Source: Bifidobacterium oedipodis (GTDB taxonomy: Bacteria; Actinomycetota; Actinomycetes; Actinomycetales; Bifidobacteriaceae). From it: 64,000 nt of DNA. The stretch is from contig NZ_JAAIII010000004.1 of NCBI RefSeq assembly GCF_012932425.1, forward strand, positions 286,747-350,746, read 5' to 3'. The position numbers were made by a program, and so were the translations under genes. The number at the start of each line of letters is the position of its first letter. The first letter of the stretch is position 1. A model generated the notes under the pieces. That model had not been told where the DNA came from. It made no database searches and saw only the letters and a program-made list of their open reading frames with translations. Positions 1 to 8,761 of the stretch are shown here, in pieces.

Positions 1-176
1 GCGTAGGTGCGGAAGGATTGCAGGAACGCGTAAAACACCGGGAAGGCGACGATACAGAACAGCACTGCAGTGACCAGCATGCATACGCCCTCGCCAAGAG
101 TGAATTTCTCCTTGACTTTCTTGTCCTTCTTTTTCGAGGCGCGAATGGCCTTCGACGAAACAGTTGTGGCACTCAT
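1..176 (-). CDS. Sugar ABC transporter permease, MalG-like (N-terminal part only)
   Basis: The first 58 codons are present; the gene runs off the left edge. The product starts with a basic cytoplasmic tail rich in Lys and Arg, followed by a hydrophobic segment (about residues 35-52), the usual N-terminus of MalG-type inner permeases of carbohydrate ABC importers. The ATG at 176 overlaps the stop of the upstream permease gene in an ATGA arrangement and is preceded by GGGAGA, so the two subunits are translationally coupled. It should form the membrane channel with the permease encoded just upstream. The substrate cannot be read from this fragment. Confidence 0.85.
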   Translation of the reverse strand, partial: MSATTVSSKAIRASKKKDKKVKEKFTLGEGVCMLVTAVLFCIVAFPVFYAFLQSFRTY

Positions 177-1105
177 TGCTGAATCTCCCTGCTACGCATG
201 TACTTGTTGGTAATCAATGTCGTGATCATCACCACGATGAACAGGATCACGGCGGCGGCCGAACCGAAGCCAGCACGGTATTCACCGAAGCCGAGTCGGT
301 AGATGAAGAAGGCCATAGTCTCGGACACAAAGCCTGGGCCACCACCGGTGAGCACCATCACCTGATCGAAAATCACCCAGCCGCCGATCAACGCCAGCGT
401 GAAGTTCACAGTGACTGATCCGGCAAGCATCGGCCAGGTCACATGGCGGAACACCTGCAGGCCATTGGCGCCATCCACTTCGGCGGCTTCAACGAGCTCC
501 TGCGGTACCGACTGCAGATTCGACAGGTAGATCAGCGTGGTGTTGCCACCCAACGTGAAGCAGATGAGGAACAACAGCACCCAGATGATGTGCTTTGAAT
601 CGCCAAGCCAGTCATGAGCGAGGCTGTCGAGCCCCATTTTGGTCAAGATCTCGTTAACTGCGCCGAAGTTGGAGTTAAGCATGTACTTCCAGATCGTGGA
701 GACAATGAACGCGCTGACCAGCGACGGCAGATACACGATAGTGCGGAAGAAGCCCGCGAAATGCTTGATATGGTCGAGCAGCAGGGCTACCGCCAGAGAG
801 ATGACGTTGATGATGAACGCCGAGCCGATGCCGAGGATCAGGGTGTTTTTGGTGGAGTTCCAGAATCGGCCGGAGCCGATGATTTCCTGATAATTACGCA
901 ACCCGACGTAGTCGTATTTGGCGGAGATGCCGTCGTAATTGGTGAAGCTGAGCTGAATGGACTGCAGGGACGGGAAAATCACGATCCACAGAAACAGCAC
1001 CAGCATCGGCAGCGTGAACAGGAACATCATCAGTTTGTTGCGACGAGCCTGGGCATGAATCGCATTATGTGAGGCACCTGATGTGCCACGACGTACGGTA
1101 GCCAC
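173..1105 (-). CDS. Sugar ABC transporter permease, MalF-like
   Basis: This is a 310-residue membrane protein with about six hydrophobic segments. The binding-protein-dependent transport EAA loop is visible as VEAAEVDGANG near residue 210, the site that docks the ATPase. An ATG lies further upstream at 1132, but AAGGAGA sits correctly only for the GTG at 1105, which I chose. It is the second gene of an operon, after the solute-binding protein and before the MalG-like permease. No ATPase gene is seen here; many bifidobacterial sugar importers share one MsmK-type ATPase encoded elsewhere (family knowledge). Confidence 0.88.
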   Translation of the reverse strand: MATVRRGTSGASHNAIHAQARRNKLMMFLFTLPMLVLFLWIVIFPSLQSIQLSFTNYDGISAKYDYVGLRNYQEIIGSGRFWNSTKNTLILGIGSAFIINVISLAVALLLDHIKHFAGFFRTIVYLPSLVSAFIVSTIWKYMLNSNFGAVNEILTKMGLDSLAHDWLGDSKHIIWVLLFLICFTLGGNTTLIYLSNLQSVPQELVEAAEVDGANGLQVFRHVTWPMLAGSVTVNFTLALIGGWVIFDQVMVLTGGGPGFVSETMAFFIYRLGFGEYRAGFGSAAAVILFIVVMITTLITNKYMRSREIQQ

Positions 1106-1133
1106 TGTTGTATTTCTCCTTATGCGTGACATT

Positions 1134-1181
1134 CGCCGCCGGAGGGGCCTAAGCAGGAGGCTGCGAACCTCTCCAGCGGCG
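1134..1181 (-). other. Intercistronic hairpin between binding-protein and permease genes
   Basis: Two 14-nt arms (1134-1147 and 1168-1181) are complementary except for two positions that could form G-U pairs. They enclose a 20-nt loop. The hairpin lies between the solute-binding-protein stop and the permease start. Such structures often protect the upstream message or partly terminate transcription, so that the binding protein is made in excess; that role is inferred here. There is no T-tract. Confidence 0.5.
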
Positions 1182-1212
1182 AGTATCAGCTAATCGATTG
1201 CGTCAGAACCAT

Positions 1213-2559
1213 TCAGTTCTGTGCGGGAACGTCCTTCGCGAACTCGGCTTTCAGCTCGGCGATGGTGGTGTCAAGATCCTTCTGGTTGTCCTGATAGGCC
1301 ACGCGAGCCTGACGGAAGAAGGAGTTGAAGGATGAGAAGGTGCCCTCAGTAGGAGACTCGTTCGAAATCCACTTCAGCTTCGGGTTCTTCAACAGATTGA
1401 AGTAATCCTCCGAACCGGGGATGGATTCGTTGCGCGTCACCTTGTCAGAATCCTTGATATTGGCGGAGATGGTGCCGGACTGCTCAACGACGTTGGAGCC
1501 TTCCACGGAATAGAAATATTTGAGGAAGTCCACGCCGAGGTCGTAGGTGCCGTTCTCCTTGGACTGTGCGGACAGCGCCAGACCGGTGGAGGTATCGCCC
1601 ACGGCGTTCTTCACGACGTTCAAGTTGCCTTCTTCATCGGGGATCAGGAACATGCCGGCGTTGAAATCGGACTTGACCTTGTTGATGTCCTTCAGGCGGC
1701 CGAGGCCGGCGGAGGTGGTGGCCATCACGGTTTTGCCGGTGACCAGCAATGTGGTGGTCTGGGCATCCTGCGTGGACTGCCAGCCGGACAGCACGTAGTT
1801 GTCGATAAGCATCTTGACCTTTTCCATCGGTTCCTTCAGCTCATCGAGAGAAGCCTTGCCATTGGCGACATCCATCCAATAGCCGCCATGTTCGGCGGAA
1901 TGCTTGGCGAACACGGAGTTGGCGATAGGCTTGAAGATTTGGTCGGACGGCCAGTTTTCAGCCGCAGCAGTGGCAAGCGGGGTGTCACCGTTAGCTTTAA
2001 TGTCATCCATGAGCTTGATGAATTCGTCCCATGTGGTCGGAACTTCGAGATCATGCTCGTTGAAGTAATCCTTGTTGTAGACGATGTTGATGCCGATCTC
2101 ACCGTTGTTGGCGGAGCTCGGCACCAGATACACATTGCCGTCGGAGTAAGGGGCATAGGCGTCGTCCTGCAGCAGATCGGTGACCTCGGAAGGAATCGGG
2201 GCGAGCTTGCCGGCCTTAGCATAGGTGGTGTAATCGCGCATATCCACGATGGTGGGCCAATTGTTCGTGGCATCCATGGTCTTCATAGCGGTGGCGTAGT
2301 CGGAGCCGGCGGTCAGAGGCTCAGCAACAACCGTGCCCATTGTGCTTTGCTTGTTGTAAGCATCAACAACAGCCTTGACCGTGGCGTTCCAGGTTTCGTC
2401 GCCTGTGGCATAGAGGAACCGTGCCGTCTTGCCGCCATTCGCATCCCCGCTCGATGCGGTTTTGCTGCCGGCACCGCATGCGGCGACACCGCACAGGGCA
2501 GCGACCGCGCTTACCGCAGCAATGGCACGCTTCACATTTCTTGCGAATCCGTAAGTCAT
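1213..2559 (-). CDS. Extracellular solute-binding lipoprotein of sugar ABC importer
   Basis: This 448-residue protein starts with a signal peptide and a lipobox (GVAAC, Cys at about 28), followed by a Gly/Ser-rich linker, so it should be lipid-anchored on the outer face of the membrane. The body has the look of family 1 carbohydrate-binding proteins (SBP_bac_1), for example the segment VPTTWDEFIKLMDDIKANG. AAAGGAG precedes the ATG. It is the first gene of the importer operon and would capture the sugar and deliver it to the two permeases downstream. No ligand specificity can be inferred by eye. Confidence 0.9.
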   Translation of the reverse strand: MTYGFARNVKRAIAAVSAVAALCGVAACGAGSKTASSGDANGGKTARFLYATGDETWNATVKAVVDAYNKQSTMGTVVAEPLTAGSDYATAMKTMDATNNWPTIVDMRDYTTYAKAGKLAPIPSEVTDLLQDDAYAPYSDGNVYLVPSSANNGEIGINIVYNKDYFNEHDLEVPTTWDEFIKLMDDIKANGDTPLATAAAENWPSDQIFKPIANSVFAKHSAEHGGYWMDVANGKASLDELKEPMEKVKMLIDNYVLSGWQSTQDAQTTTLLVTGKTVMATTSAGLGRLKDINKVKSDFNAGMFLIPDEEGNLNVVKNAVGDTSTGLALSAQSKENGTYDLGVDFLKYFYSVEGSNVVEQSGTISANIKDSDKVTRNESIPGSEDYFNLLKNPKLKWISNESPTEGTFSSFNSFFRQARVAYQDNQKDLDTTIAELKAEFAKDVPAQN

Positions 2560-2896
2560 GTTTTCTCCTTTGATTTACCCCATCATTGGGCTGTTGCGAC
2601 TTGGAAGATACCTTCGCGTTCCTGATTCGCTCAATATCACTTGCGCCAACCAGTGTAGCAACCGGTTTCTTTTTGCTTACATAAGATAGATTAAACCCTA
2701 AGAACAGCTAAAGTCAAACTCAGAACTAAAAAATAGTAAACGGTTACTATATGTGGACGCTAAAACCTAGTGTTTTTGGCGTAAATAAGCCACTATGCCT
2801 GCGACACGCCGAAATCTATGCCTCAGCCATCCCTAACGGGCATGACCGGCCACCGCAGGCAGAGTTTCCCTAGGAAAAGGCAACGAATCCGACGTA
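2560..2896. promoter_or_regulatory. Intergenic region with promoter and LacI-type operators for the sugar importer
   Basis: This 337-base gap holds the upstream region of the importer operon. A minus-strand promoter can be read as TTGCTA, 17 bases, GATATT. A symmetric AACCGGTT core (2660-2667) overlaps its -35. A second palindrome, TAGTAAACGGTTACTA (2734-2749), has 6-base arms around a near-symmetric centre containing CG, the form of LacI-family operators. Repression by a LacI-type sugar regulator encoded outside the window is inferred. No reading frame in the gap looks real. Confidence 0.5.
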
Positions 2897-5224
2897 TCAA
2901 CCCTGCATCTTGCGCAGGCGCGGCTCAGCAGATTCCTTGGCACCGGTGATGCGGTACACATCGAACACACCATCGATTTTGCGCACGGCGGCCAGCAGCG
3001 AATTCAAATGCTGCGGATCGGCCATCTCGAAGCTGAACTGGCTAGTGGCCACACGGTCGGAGCCAGTGGCGATGGTACCGGAGATGATGTTCACGCCGTG
3101 GTCGGAGAGCACGCGCGTCACATCGCTGAGCAGATTGCGCCGATCCAAAGCCTCGACCTGAATCTTGACCATGAACAGGCCCTTAGTGCTGGTCCACTCC
3201 ACCTCGACCACGCGTTCGGGCTGCTTGGCCTTCAAATCGATCATGTTCTGGCAGTCGGTGCGATGCACGGACACGCCCTGATTGCGGGTGATGAAGCCAA
3301 GAATCTGATCGCCGGGCACCGGCATGCAGCAGCGAGCCAGTTTGATCCACACATCGCCCACGCCCTTGACGGATACGCCGGTGGACGAGCTGGAAGCCTT
3401 ACGCTCCACGGGCTTGAGCGGCAGAACCTCCTGCTCAACCTCTTCATCCACTTCATCCGCACCCGCATCCTTGACCAGATGCGAGATCACATTCTGCGTG
3501 GAAATCTGCCCGTCGCCGATGGCGGCGAACACGGCTTCGGCGTTCGGGAAGTTCAAATCGACTGCCACGCCAACCAATGCCTCTGGCGTCAGCAACGTGT
3601 TGATTGGCAGGCTGCGCTTGCGCATTGCGCGCGTCAGTTCGTCGCGGCCTTCTTCAATGGCTTCGGTGCGACGTTCCTTGGAGAACCATTGACGGATCTT
3701 GTTGCGTGCCTTGGGGCTTTTCACAAAGCTCAGCCAGTCGCGCGAGGGGCCGGCGGTGTCTGATTTGGAGGTCAGAATCTCCACGGTGTCGCCGTTGTCG
3801 AGCTTGGTGTCGAGCGGCACCAAACGTCCGTTGACGCGTGCGCCCATCGTGCGGTGGCCGACTTCGGTGTGCACGGCATAGGCGAAATCAACCGGCGTGG
3901 CCGCTGCGGGCAGGGAGACGATTTTGCCCTTCGGGGTGAACACATACACCTCGGAGGAACCCAGATCCTCCTTAAGGGATCCAAGGAATTCGTTGGAGTC
4001 CGGAGTTTCACTGGTCCAATCGGCAAGCTGCTGAATCCACTTGAGGTTGTCGGCCTCGCTGAGCTCCTGATTGTTTTCGTCACGTTTGCGATCGGCTTTA
4101 TCCGGCGAACTCAACGCGCGCCCGGCCTGACCGTTCGCCTTGTACTTCCAGTGCGCGGCGATGCCGAATTCGGCTCGGCGATGCATATCCCACGTGCGGA
4201 TCTGAATTTCGACGGGCTTGCCGCCGGGGCCAACCACTGTGGTGTGCAGCGACTGGTACATGTTGAGCTTGGGCATGGCGATGTAGTCTTTGAACCGGCC
4301 GGGCACCGGATTCCATCGCGCATGCACGGCACCAAGCGCCGCATAGCAGTCCTGAATCGTGTCGACGATGATGCGCACGCCCACCAGGTCATAGATGTTG
4401 GCGAAATCATGGCCGCGCACAATCATCTTCTGATAAATCGAGAAGTAGTCCTTCGGGCGTCCGGTCACATACGCTTTGATGTTCTGCTCGTCGAGATCCT
4501 CGTTGATTTCGGCCAGAATCTGCTTGAGATACACATCGCGCTGGCCTGCGCGACGAGCCACCAACACCACGATTTCGTTGTAGATCTTGGGATAGAGCAC
4601 TTTGAAGCTCAGTTCCTCAAGCTCCGTTTTGATGGCGTTCATGCCGAGGCGATTGGCCAACGGCGCATACACGTCGAGGGTTTCGCGTGCTTTCTTCTGT
4701 GCCGAGGAAGTTTTCACATAACGCCAGGTGCGGGCGTTGTGCACGCGGTCGGCAAGCTTGACCACCAGCGTGCGCACGTCGCGGCTCATGGCCACCACAA
4801 GCTTGCGGATGGTTTCGGCTTGTGCCGAATCACCCACCTCCAGCTGGCTCAGCTTGGTAACGCCGTCAACGAGGCCGGCCACGGTGTCACCGAATTCAGC
4901 GCGGCATTCATCCAACGTGTAATCCGTGTCTTCCACGGTGTCGTGCAGCAGACCTGCAGCTACGACAACCGGCCCCATACCAAGGTCGGCGAGGATTTGG
5001 GAGACGGCGAGCGGGTGGATGATGTACGGCTCGCCAGATTTGCGCCGCTGCACACAATGCTGGATGACGGCACGCCGATAGGCCCGGTCAAGAATGGTGA
5101 GATCCTCACCTGGATGATGCGATTCGCACACCTTCTTGATCGGCTCAAGCGGGTTGAGCGGATCAGCGCTGATCTCACAGCCCAGCTTGCGCGCGGCATA
5201 CTGCCCGCCTTCGTTCTCGCTCAT
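2897..5224 (-). CDS. rel: Bifunctional (p)ppGpp synthetase/hydrolase (RSH family)
   Basis: This 775-residue protein makes and degrades the stringent-response alarmone (p)ppGpp. Domain order: an N-terminal HD hydrolase domain with His70 and the pair His94-Asp95 (GLLHDTVEDT); a synthetase domain with RPKDYFSIYQKM and the substrate-binding NMYQSLHTTV; a TGS domain (EVYVFTPKGKIVSLP); a zinc-finger-like segment (RCCMPVPGD); and a C-terminal ACT domain. Intact HD residues point to a bifunctional Rel rather than a synthetase-only RelA. It lies 24 bases behind dut and appears to be the last gene of the DUF4193-dut-rel operon. Confidence 0.96.
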   Translation of the reverse strand: MSENEGGQYAARKLGCEISADPLNPLEPIKKVCESHHPGEDLTILDRAYRRAVIQHCVQRRKSGEPYIIHPLAVSQILADLGMGPVVVAAGLLHDTVEDTDYTLDECRAEFGDTVAGLVDGVTKLSQLEVGDSAQAETIRKLVVAMSRDVRTLVVKLADRVHNARTWRYVKTSSAQKKARETLDVYAPLANRLGMNAIKTELEELSFKVLYPKIYNEIVVLVARRAGQRDVYLKQILAEINEDLDEQNIKAYVTGRPKDYFSIYQKMIVRGHDFANIYDLVGVRIIVDTIQDCYAALGAVHARWNPVPGRFKDYIAMPKLNMYQSLHTTVVGPGGKPVEIQIRTWDMHRRAEFGIAAHWKYKANGQAGRALSSPDKADRKRDENNQELSEADNLKWIQQLADWTSETPDSNEFLGSLKEDLGSSEVYVFTPKGKIVSLPAAATPVDFAYAVHTEVGHRTMGARVNGRLVPLDTKLDNGDTVEILTSKSDTAGPSRDWLSFVKSPKARNKIRQWFSKERRTEAIEEGRDELTRAMRKRSLPINTLLTPEALVGVAVDLNFPNAEAVFAAIGDGQISTQNVISHLVKDAGADEVDEEVEQEVLPLKPVERKASSSSTGVSVKGVGDVWIKLARCCMPVPGDQILGFITRNQGVSVHRTDCQNMIDLKAKQPERVVEVEWTSTKGLFMVKIQVEALDRRNLLSDVTRVLSDHGVNIISGTIATGSDRVATSQFSFEMADPQHLNSLLAAVRKIDGVFDVYRITGAKESAEPRLRKMQG

Positions 5225-5248
5225 GCCGTCACCTCCCTCGTGTGAAGC

Positions 5249-5722
5249 TTATTGTACGCCAGTCGAGCCGAAGCCGCGTTCCGCACGATCGGAACCCGGC
5301 AATGTCTCAGCCGGAATAAACCGCGCTTCGACATATCGCTGGATAACCAACTGCGCGATGCGATCGCCCGGATGGAACACGGCCGTATGCTGCGGATCCA
5401 AGTTGATCAACGGCACTTTGATTTCGCCGCGATATCCGGCGTCCACAGTACCGGGCGCGTTGAGCACGGTCACGCCCTGTTTGGCGGCAAGGCCCGAGCG
5501 CGGGTGGACCAACGCCACATAGCCTGCCGGCAGTGCGATGGCCACACCGGTGGGCACAAGCGCGCGTTCGAAGGGCTTGAGCGTCACGTCAACGGTGGTG
5601 ATCAGGTCGGCACCGGCATCGCCCGCATGGGCGTAATGCAGTTGGGCCAGATGCTCGGGGTCAAGGGACTTGACCAGAACCTCGGTGGATTCGGGCTCAT
5701 TGTAGGCTTCGTCGAACGCCAT
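5249..5722 (-). CDS. dut: dUTP diphosphatase
   Basis: This 157-residue trimeric-type dUTPase hydrolyses dUTP to dUMP and pyrophosphate, keeping uracil out of DNA and supplying dUMP for thymidylate. The conserved motifs are visible in order: motif 1 AGDAGADL (residues 33-40), motif 2 PRSGLA, motif 3 with the uracil-binding hairpin TVDAGYRGEI, and C-terminal motif 5 RGFGSTG. An upstream GTG at 5734 overlaps its own Shine-Dalgarno sequence, so I chose the ATG at 5722, which shares one base with the stop of the preceding gene (TGATG) and implies translational coupling. Confidence 0.95.
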   Translation of the reverse strand: MAFDEAYNEPESTEVLVKSLDPEHLAQLHYAHAGDAGADLITTVDVTLKPFERALVPTGVAIALPAGYVALVHPRSGLAAKQGVTVLNAPGTVDAGYRGEIKVPLINLDPQHTAVFHPGDRIAQLVIQRYVEARFIPAETLPGSDRAERGFGSTGVQ

Positions 5723-6015
5723 CAGGCGGCGCACTCCTCACACACCGGCTGACCGTCTTCATCCATGTAGGCAAGCTGGCTGCGGTGTTTGACCAGGAAG
5801 CACTGGGAGCAGATGAATTCGTCGCCCTGCATCGGGATCACAGTCACCGAGGAATCCTCGTTACTCAGATCCGCGCCGGGCAGCTCGTAATCCTCGGCAA
5901 TGGCGTTCTCATCGTCGTCGATGTCGCTGGACGAGCTCTGCGCGGACTTGCCCAAAGCCTGCAGCGATTCCTCGTCCTCATCCTTATTGCGGGGGGAATC
6001 ATAATCCTGAGCCAT
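5722..6015 (-). CDS. DUF4193 family protein, small acidic zinc-ribbon-like
   Basis: This 97-residue protein has a strongly acidic first half and a C-terminal pair of cysteine motifs, CSQCF and CEECAA, spaced like a small zinc-binding knuckle. That layout matches the actinobacterial DUF4193 family, whose function is unknown. AAAGGA lies seven bases before the ATG at 6015, favouring it over an in-frame ATG at 6036. Its stop overlaps the dut start by one base. Co-transcription with dut and rel is a common actinobacterial order and suggests a housekeeping role. Confidence 0.85.
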   Translation of the reverse strand: MAQDYDSPRNKDEDEESLQALGKSAQSSSSDIDDDENAIAEDYELPGADLSNEDSSVTVIPMQGDEFICSQCFLVKHRSQLAYMDEDGQPVCEECAA

Positions 6016-6167
6016 TTCAAGATCCTTTCGTCTCATTCCTTACGGCTGGCCGCTAGGATTGTAGCGTCGTACTCGCCCATAGGATACACGATTTGAAATA
6101 CCCGTAAAGTTCGACACGTGGGGCATACTTAAAGAAGTACGTTATTTTTCAGGAAAGTGGGGCGCAC

Positions 6168-7241
6168 ATGCCACAGGATCGGCCCGAGGTAGCCCGTTTC
6201 TCGCGCGTGGGCGAGACCGGTGATCTGCTGTTCTGCGTAGACGGTCGCACTTTCGCCGTCACCGTGGACGATACGCTGGAACGTGCCATTTTGGAGGCCA
6301 AGCAGGTCAAAAGCGAAACGCAGCCTCAATATCAGCCGCGTCAGCAGTCGTCGCTGCCCATTTCGCAGATTCAGTCGCTGATTCGCGCCGGCGCGAATCC
6401 TGCGAAGGTGGCTGAGAAGTATCAGCTGAGTGAAGCGTTGGTCAGGCGTTTCTCTTCGGCGGTGGAAACCGAAAAACAGTACGCCATCGAACAGTTTTTG
6501 ACGGTGCCCGCGCCCAAGGGCAGCAGAGTGCGCACCGTATCCGAGCTGGTGGAGCGCACGTTGGCGGCGGCGTCAATCGGTATGGAATCGGTGACGTGGA
6601 AGGCCACGCGCCGAGGATTGGAACCGTGGCGCATCGTGGCGCAGTTCACTTCCGCAGGTCGTGAGATTCACGCCGAATGGACATGGAATATGCATGACAA
6701 TTCCGTGGTGTGCTTGAACAATACCGCACGCAAGCTGTTGGGCGAGCAGGGGCTCAAAACCGATGCCGGTTCCCCGCAGGGTGCCGCCGCGCAACTGCCG
6801 GGCGATTCCGTGCGGTCAGCGCGTATCGAGCGCACGGTGTCGGCTTGGTCCGCCGCACTGCCGAACCCGCATCCCTCGCCGTCGGCACCGATTGTTCCGT
6901 TGGCACGTCATGAAACGCCGCATGCCACTACCACCGGTTCAATGCCGCCTATTGAATTGCCGACTACCGGCTCCATTCCGGTTACGACGGCTGTGACAGA
7001 CTCCGCACACTCCCCTGCGGCTCAAGCACAGCAGGATTCCGCTGCTGCCGGCGCGGCTCCTGGCACAACTTCCGGCGCGGAATCATCAACTAACACATCG
7101 GAACAGTCCGCATCTGCACAATCGACTGGCACCAGTGCCGACGATCCTGCCAAAACGCAGCAGCCGGCCAGCAAACCGGCCAAGCGCAGATCCGGGCGTT
7201 CGGCGGTGCCCAGTTGGGACGAAATCCTGTTCGGCGACTGA
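6168..7241 (+). CDS. sepH: Septation protein SepH (DUF3071)
   Basis: This 357-residue protein has the conserved SepH N-terminus: a DUF3071 domain (about residues 1-165) holding a helix-turn-helix-like segment around SQIQSLIRAGANPAKVAEKY and a WKATRRGLEPWRIV block. A long Pro/Ala/Thr/Ser-rich disordered tail follows, ending in a short basic and aromatic C-terminus. In Streptomyces and mycobacteria SepH binds FtsZ and stimulates filament assembly at septa; the same role is inferred here. It is transcribed alone and divergently from the dut operon. Confidence 0.85.
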   Translation: MPQDRPEVARFSRVGETGDLLFCVDGRTFAVTVDDTLERAILEAKQVKSETQPQYQPRQQSSLPISQIQSLIRAGANPAKVAEKYQLSEALVRRFSSAVETEKQYAIEQFLTVPAPKGSRVRTVSELVERTLAAASIGMESVTWKATRRGLEPWRIVAQFTSAGREIHAEWTWNMHDNSVVCLNNTARKLLGEQGLKTDAGSPQGAAAQLPGDSVRSARIERTVSAWSAALPNPHPSPSAPIVPLARHETPHATTTGSMPPIELPTTGSIPVTTAVTDSAHSPAAQAQQDSAAAGAAPGTTSGAESSTNTSEQSASAQSTGTSADDPAKTQQPASKPAKRRSGRSAVPSWDEILFGD

Positions 7242-7269
7242 TTCCAAACCGAACGAGATGTTGAACATT

Positions 7270-7309
7270 GAACCGTTCCGAGCCGGTTAGAGCCGGTTCG
7301 GAACGGTTC
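7270..7309. terminator. Bidirectional terminator between sepH and the phosphodiesterase gene
   Basis: Two 17-base arms match at 16 positions (7270-7286 with 7293-7309) around a six-base loop, TTAGAG. They lie between the convergent 3' ends of sepH and the phosphodiesterase gene, so they can serve both directions. No strong U-tract follows. Confidence 0.65.
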
Positions 7310-7327
7310 AGGCCAGATCAGACCCAT

Positions 7328-8641
7328 TCAGGCCACATCAATCAGGCAGGGAATGTCCATTTCCAGCATGGTTTGGGATCCATGCACACTGGGCAGATGC
7401 GTCGCCTTGTCGCTTTGCGTGCGCGAATCGACAATGGTAACCGCACCAGAGGCCTGCACAATCACATCGCCAAGCATCGGGACAACGCGATCGCACACCG
7501 GTCCGAATACTCCGTCGGCAATCGCCTGTTCTTTGGTTCGCACCAGAGCCCGCTCCCCCAAACATTCATGCCAACGCGAAGCCAGGGCCTGCGGATCCTC
7601 ATCATTTTCGGCATACAGCATCACCGATCTGGGCTCACCGCCCACCAGACGCACCCCCTGCGCCAACGTGGGATCCTCGGCGATGTCGATGCGCTGATCC
7701 ATATCGGTCTGTACCATGCCATGGTCAGCCACGATCACAATCAGCGTGCCTTTGGGAGCACTGCGTTTGAGCAAACCAAGCTGCGCATCAATGCGTTCAA
7801 AAGCGCCCACCCATTGTTCGGAATTCCAACCATAGTTATGGCCGACCTTGTCAGCGTCGCGAATATACAGGTAGGTCAGTCCGGGTTCACGGGCGGCGCG
7901 GGCGGCAGCCAGCACACGATCACGCGGCGTGACCTTGGCTATATAACTGGGCCCGCGCAACGCAGCCTCGGTTAGTGGCGAATCCTTGAATTTCGCCAAA
8001 CCGCAGCTGGTGACGCGCACCTGCTGCGCGGCCAGCGCCTCGAATATGGTGGGTTCGCGCTGCAAATCCTGCGGCGGCACCATGGGCGGCAACACCGTTC
8101 GATTATTGGGTTTAGGCTGCAGCGGATCCTTGAACTGAATGAGCTGGATGAGCTTGCCACTGGCCGGATCAAGTTGCGTATAACCGGCCATACCGGTCAG
8201 CCCAGGGCAGGTGCCGGTGCCGAAACTGGCCATCGCCGCCACAGTGGTGCTCGGCGCACAGGTGGCGATCGGACGGCGATTCGCACTATCACGCATCAGC
8301 GAGCGCAAATATGGCGCATGACCGAGGCGCATGGCGAGATTCCAGTAGCCCAGTCCATCCACCAGCACCACAATGGCGGATTGTGCATCGGGCAATCCAA
8401 GTGCATTCTGCGCGGCTTGGGGATCGTGGTGTACAGCGGTAGGCACCGGATGCCCTATGGCCGAGGTGATTGCCGGTAACACGGCAGACAGATGCAGGGA
8501 ACCGCCGAGAACAGTTTGCTCAGAATATTGTGGCTGATAGCCGCCCTGATCGCCTTGCTTGGTGCGAGGATCCTCGTCCCCGTATGTCACGGTGGGTATC
8601 AATCGCAGCAATTCGGCCATATCCGGCGTCTCAACACTCAT
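7328..8641 (-). CDS. Alkaline phosphatase/nucleotide pyrophosphatase superfamily protein
   Basis: This is a type I phosphodiesterase/nucleotide pyrophosphatase-like protein of about 437 residues. The metal and nucleophile signatures are visible: VVLVDGLGYWN near the N-terminus, ATCAPSTTVAAM with the expected Thr nucleophile, and IVVADHGMVQTD with Asp-His metal ligands. A later His (VGGEPRSVMLY to ERALV) fits the superfamily fold. No signal peptide is clear. I chose the ATG at 8641; an ATG 45 bases upstream encodes a short non-conserved-looking stretch. The substrate is unknown. It diverges from parC. Confidence 0.8.
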   Translation of the reverse strand: MSVETPDMAELLRLIPTVTYGDEDPRTKQGDQGGYQPQYSEQTVLGGSLHLSAVLPAITSAIGHPVPTAVHHDPQAAQNALGLPDAQSAIVVLVDGLGYWNLAMRLGHAPYLRSLMRDSANRRPIATCAPSTTVAAMASFGTGTCPGLTGMAGYTQLDPASGKLIQLIQFKDPLQPKPNNRTVLPPMVPPQDLQREPTIFEALAAQQVRVTSCGLAKFKDSPLTEAALRGPSYIAKVTPRDRVLAAARAAREPGLTYLYIRDADKVGHNYGWNSEQWVGAFERIDAQLGLLKRSAPKGTLIVIVADHGMVQTDMDQRIDIAEDPTLAQGVRLVGGEPRSVMLYAENDEDPQALASRWHECLGERALVRTKEQAIADGVFGPVCDRVVPMLGDVIVQASGAVTIVDSRTQSDKATHLPSVHGSQTMLEMDIPCLIDVA

Positions 8642-8761
8642 AATCCACCATTCAAGCACCACCCATGACGCAAGGATCGCGTTCATGATGCCGCTTATGC
8701 GATAAGCGAGTTTATGGGATTCGCTAGAATGGGCCGGGTTTTATCGGATAAAGGGAGTTTC

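Noticed and set aside
3854..5245. 463-codon open frame antisense to rel
   Set aside because: It lies wholly opposite a gene with clear conserved motifs and has no recognisable domain or ribosome-binding site.
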